Position numbers and translations under genes: made by a program | Notes under the pieces: generated by a model | Seen by the model: the letters and a program-made list of their open reading frames with translations, nothing else | Databases searched by the model: none | Told to the model about the DNA's origin: nothing | Part shown: positions 61,042-64,000 of the stretch, one piece after another | Position numbering within the stretch: position 1 is the first letter of the stretch | Layout: every line of letters starts with the position of its first letter | Assembly: GCA_014058105.1 (NCBI GenBank) | Contig: JACGCM010001796.1 | Span: 930,001 to 994,000 of the forward strand | DNA: 64,000 nucleotides | Origin: Kingdonia uniflora | Lineage: Eukaryota; Streptophyta; Magnoliopsida; Ranunculales; Circaeasteraceae | Direction: 5' to 3'

Positions 61042-61327
61042 ACAGACACATCAGAAAAAAGTGTTCAAGATATCTTCAAAATTCACCAAAAACTGAGAGG
61101 ATGGGTACTGGACAGGAATAAATATTCAAGATCTCCTAAATCAAACTTCGCCAGGAATATATTAATAGACGATGGTACAGCTCAGAATAATTCTGGTTGA
61201 GCAACTACCGGAAGATGTCAACTCTGTAACTAACTTTTGCTTATTGTGAGGTTGTAAAGTCTATCAACACTACAATTACTGTCTACTATATCTTGTATGT
61301 TTGTACTCACAAAATACACACAGAGCA
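61042..61327 (+). promoter_or_regulatory. Upstream region of P450 gene 3, duplicate of gene 2 upstream
   Basis: Matches 52303-52587. It keeps tcaagatatcttcaaaattc, the ctactatatcttgtatg TATA-like stretch and the leader up to the ATG at 61328. Confidence 0.6.
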
Positions 61328-62960
61328 ATGGATCTCTTCTTCTTTCTACAATCTCTACTCTTTCCCTTACTCTTTTTTTTCACTTTGTTTATATACATCA
61401 TCTCCTTCTCTAAGAAAGGCGAGCACGAGGATTTCAACAACTACCCCTTACTCGGAATCCTACCCGATTTGTTAAAAAATGGGCACAGATACCTTGAATG
61501 GACTACTGATGTCCTAGCTCGTTATCCTACACAAACTGTCACCACCATACGTCCGATAAACATTCGTGATGTCACTACGGCCAACCCTTTGAATGTTGAA
61601 CACTTGCTAAAAACCAACTTTGAGAATTACCCGAAAGGTGACAGGTTTATATCTGTTCTTGAGGATTTTCTTGGTAAGGGAATCTTCAATACCGATTCAC
61701 ATTTGTGGAGGTTTCAACGTAAGACAGCAAGTTTTGAGTTCAATACGAAGTCGCTGAGGAACTTTGTTATTGAGAATGTTAGAGAGGAGATACAGTCTAG
61801 GTTAATCCCGTTGTTGTTGAAGAACGCAAGGGATGAGAGTAACAAAAGAATCGATCTTCAGGATTTGCTTGAGAGATTTGCCTTCGATAATGTTTGTAAA
61901 GTAACGTTTAATGAAGACCAGGCATGTTTAGCTGAAGATGGAAAATCGGGTGGAGATTTCATGCTTGCATTCGAAGATGCAGCGACTATAAGTTCAGAAA
62001 GGTTCTTGTCCGGGTTGCCATTTTTGTGGAAGATCAAGAGATTTTTTAATATTGGATCAGAGAAACGACTGAAAGAAGCGATTAGTATCGTTCATGGGTT
62101 CGCTGATAAAGTCATAAGGGCTAGGTTGGATGAGAAGGTACAGAATGTTGAAAATGCCGATTTATTATCGAGATTTATTGCAAACGATGAGAATTCGCCC
62201 GAATTCCTCAGAGATATCATTATAAGTTTCATTCTTGCAGGTATAACTCCATAAACCCCTGAATGTATTCAAATCTGTGATATTAATGATACTGTGATAG
62301 ATATGGATGACTAATATGTCGCTAAAGTTAATATTTTGATCTTTTTATGTAGGGCGAGACACGACCTCTTCCGCTCTAAGTTGGTTCTTTTGGATTCTAT
62401 CTTCAAGACCTGATGTTGAAAAAAATATACTCGATGAACTTAAAGCGATACGTGAACGAAATGGGAAACGCATGGGTGATGTTTATAATCTAGACGAGTT
62501 ACGTGAAATGCATTATCTCCATGCATCGATTTTCGAAGCTATGAGACTTTACCCTCCGGTGGCATGCAACATAAAAGCTTGCTTAAAAGATGACGTTCTC
62601 CCGGATGGTACTTTTGTAGGCAAAGGATGGATTGTAAATTATAACTTGTACTCAATGGGGCGAATGGAGAGTATTTGGGGGGAAGATTGTAGAGAGTTTG
62701 TACCAGACCGCTGGTTGGAGAACGGAATGTTTCGTCCCGAAAATCCATCTCGGTACCCTGTTTTTCATGCCGGACCGAGAATGTGTCTGGGGAAAGAAAT
62801 GGCTCATATACAGATGAAGTCGATTGCTGCCTCGGTGATTGAACGGTTTGAGATGGACGTCCTGGATAAAGAAACACGTCCTCAATATACATTGTCGTTG
62901 ACGTTGAGGATGAAACATGGGTTGATGGTGAAAATGAGAGAGCGAAGTCTTCAGACGTAA
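61328..62960 (+). CDS. CYP94-like cytochrome P450, gene 3
   Basis: Two exons, 61328-62240 and 62353-62960, 506 residues, 112-bp intron at the same place. The start at 61328 matches gene 2; an in-frame ATG at 61301 would add nine residues (MYSQNTHRA) not present in the paralogues and is less likely. Motifs as in gene 2: AGRDTTSSALSWFFW, FEAMRLYPPV, FVPDRWLENG, FHAGPRMCLGKEMAHIQ. About 96-97% identical to gene 2 in protein, and the introns are almost identical too. It keeps residues shared with gene 1 at most positions where genes 2 and 3 differ, with Gln for Pro in NED(Q/P)ACL as an exception. Confidence 0.91.
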
Positions 62961-63745
62961 CAAAAAAGAGGGCTCCGGCACCAAACATATGTGTTAGTAT
63001 ATGGAACTGTACAATTCTTTTCATGAAATATGACAAACATCTATAGTCTACGCTCGAAAGCTCTCAATTATTTGCTCGTTCGAACTTTTACTGATTGTCT
63101 GAATCTCATATCTAAATTGTGGGTTTTCAATAACTCTTATTTACTAAATTTAAATTCAGGTCGTTACAGTATATTTAATCCTCGGACGTATATCCCAACT
63201 AGGATCTCCACAATTTTTAACATTTTCGGAAAGCTTTCGCCAATTGGTTGCTCCCTACAAGTTTAGGTTCAATGATTATACGCATATTCTTTTTAATATA
63301 CGTAGGCCTTGAATGATAGAGCCAGCTTGAACGAAGCATTGGTGGTATTGGCCTTAAGAATATAGTATCGGTCTCTACTTATACTCTTTAATTTGGTTTC
63401 ATAGAAGGAAAATAAAAATATGTCATTATCTTACTAACCCATATTATTTCATGAAAACTATGTCTCTTTTTATTGTTGTTTTGGTTGTGAGGTGGTAAAG
63501 GTTTGCCCCCATCCTAAACCTCATCTTTATTTTTTTTGCAAACCAGGGTGATCCGGGTTCATAATTTATCACCATTAGCTTGACTAATTCCCCGGGAATC
63601 GTGAGAACCTCAACAACCCACATGTCATGTAAGTCAAGATAAATCTTAGCGGATGAATCAAGCAACGTGTCAACTCTATTATTACTGGCCTTCAGGATAG
63701 ACACATCTCTCTATCTATCTACGTTTCTCTACAAGAAAGAAAGCA
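62961..63745. other. Intergenic, no gene seen
   Basis: The first ~35 bp still match the DNA after gene 2 (aacaaaaaagagggctccg), then similarity ends, marking the right edge of the duplicated unit. The rest is AT-rich. Confidence 0.55.
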
Positions 63746-64000
63746 ATGGACCTCCAATGTCTACTTCTTATCGCTCTCTTCTTCATCACTTTCTCTATCT
63801 ACTACTTCTCTTCTTTATCTAAGGAACACAAGAACAAGGGCTACACAAGCTACCCACTAGTGGGATTATTACCCGATTTTGTCAAAAACCGGAACCGAAT
63901 ACTGGAATGGGTTACCAATATCCTAGCTGATAGCCCCACTAACACATTCGTCTTCAAACGACCGGGATTCCGCGGTGTAAGCACTGCAAACCCTAGCAAT
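63746..64000 (+). CDS. CYP94-like cytochrome P450, gene 4 (cut by window end)
   Basis: The first 85 codons of a further paralogue: N-terminal anchor LLLIALFFITFSIYYFSSLS, then YPLVGLLPDFVKNRNRILEW, the same order as in gene 1 (YPLLGILPDFVKNRNRFLEW). It resembles gene 1 more than genes 2 and 3 in this stretch. Whether it is complete cannot be seen. Confidence 0.85.
   Translation, partial: MDLQCLLLIALFFITFSIYYFSSLSKEHKNKGYTSYPLVGLLPDFVKNRNRILEWVTNILADSPTNTFVFKRPGFRGVSTANPSN

Noticed and set aside
61301..61327. Upstream in-frame ATG for P450 gene 3
   Set aside because: It would put nine polar residues before the membrane anchor. The matching ATG of gene 2, and the P450 N-terminus, support 61328.

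Overview
The window looks like nuclear DNA of a eudicot plant. It has GT-AG introns, a complete 12-exon plant gene for eIF2B gamma, a cluster of CYP94-type cytochrome P450 genes, Copia elements primed by initiator-Met tRNA, a plant LINE, a tRNA-derived SINE, and FAR1/MULE and plant-mobile-domain genes. No species can be named from the sequence alone.

Layout. 1-9.75 kb: two decayed, convergent genes. On + is a plant mobile domain (PMD) - coiled coil - OTU-like gene; on - is a FAR1/Mutator-type transposase. At least 25 copies of an 18-bp palindrome, in clusters with a ~51-bp period, run through their introns and the DNA between and beyond them. The convergent pair resembles the layout of autonomous Mutator elements and is the best candidate for an undescribed composite element. 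9.75-12.23 kb: GA microsatellite, two copies of an exon-like segment, and a 110-bp tandem repeat. 12.23-23.35 kb: a complete but inactivated Sirevirus-like Copia element on - (1.09-kb LTRs, PBS, PPT, gag, pol and an extra ORF after pol). 24.1-38.1 kb: an apyrase-7-like (GDA1/CD39) pseudogene on -, split by a Tork/Tnt1-like Copia element whose own 5' LTR carries a 7.35-kb LINE. 39.6-45.0 kb: intact eIF2B gamma. 45.65-47.06 kb: a possible hAT-like non-autonomous element carrying a LINE 3' fragment. 47.2-48.2 kb: tandem duplications, one interrupted by a SINE with a 16-bp target duplication. 48.6-64 kb: four CYP94-like P450 genes on + (three complete with one intron at the same place, the fourth cut by the window end). 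A degraded Copia element (54.93-60.15 kb, TSD gtatt) lies between the second and third.

The genes that look functional are eIF2B gamma (guanine-nucleotide exchange on eIF2, a housekeeping role) and the P450 cluster (family knowledge: ER-bound fatty-acid or jasmonoyl-isoleucine omega-hydroxylases). The second and third P450 genes are near-identical and share their upstream DNA, so they come from a recent duplication of about 1.95 kb. Nearly everything else is mobile DNA at various stages of decay. All domain calls were made by eye from motifs; no database search was run.
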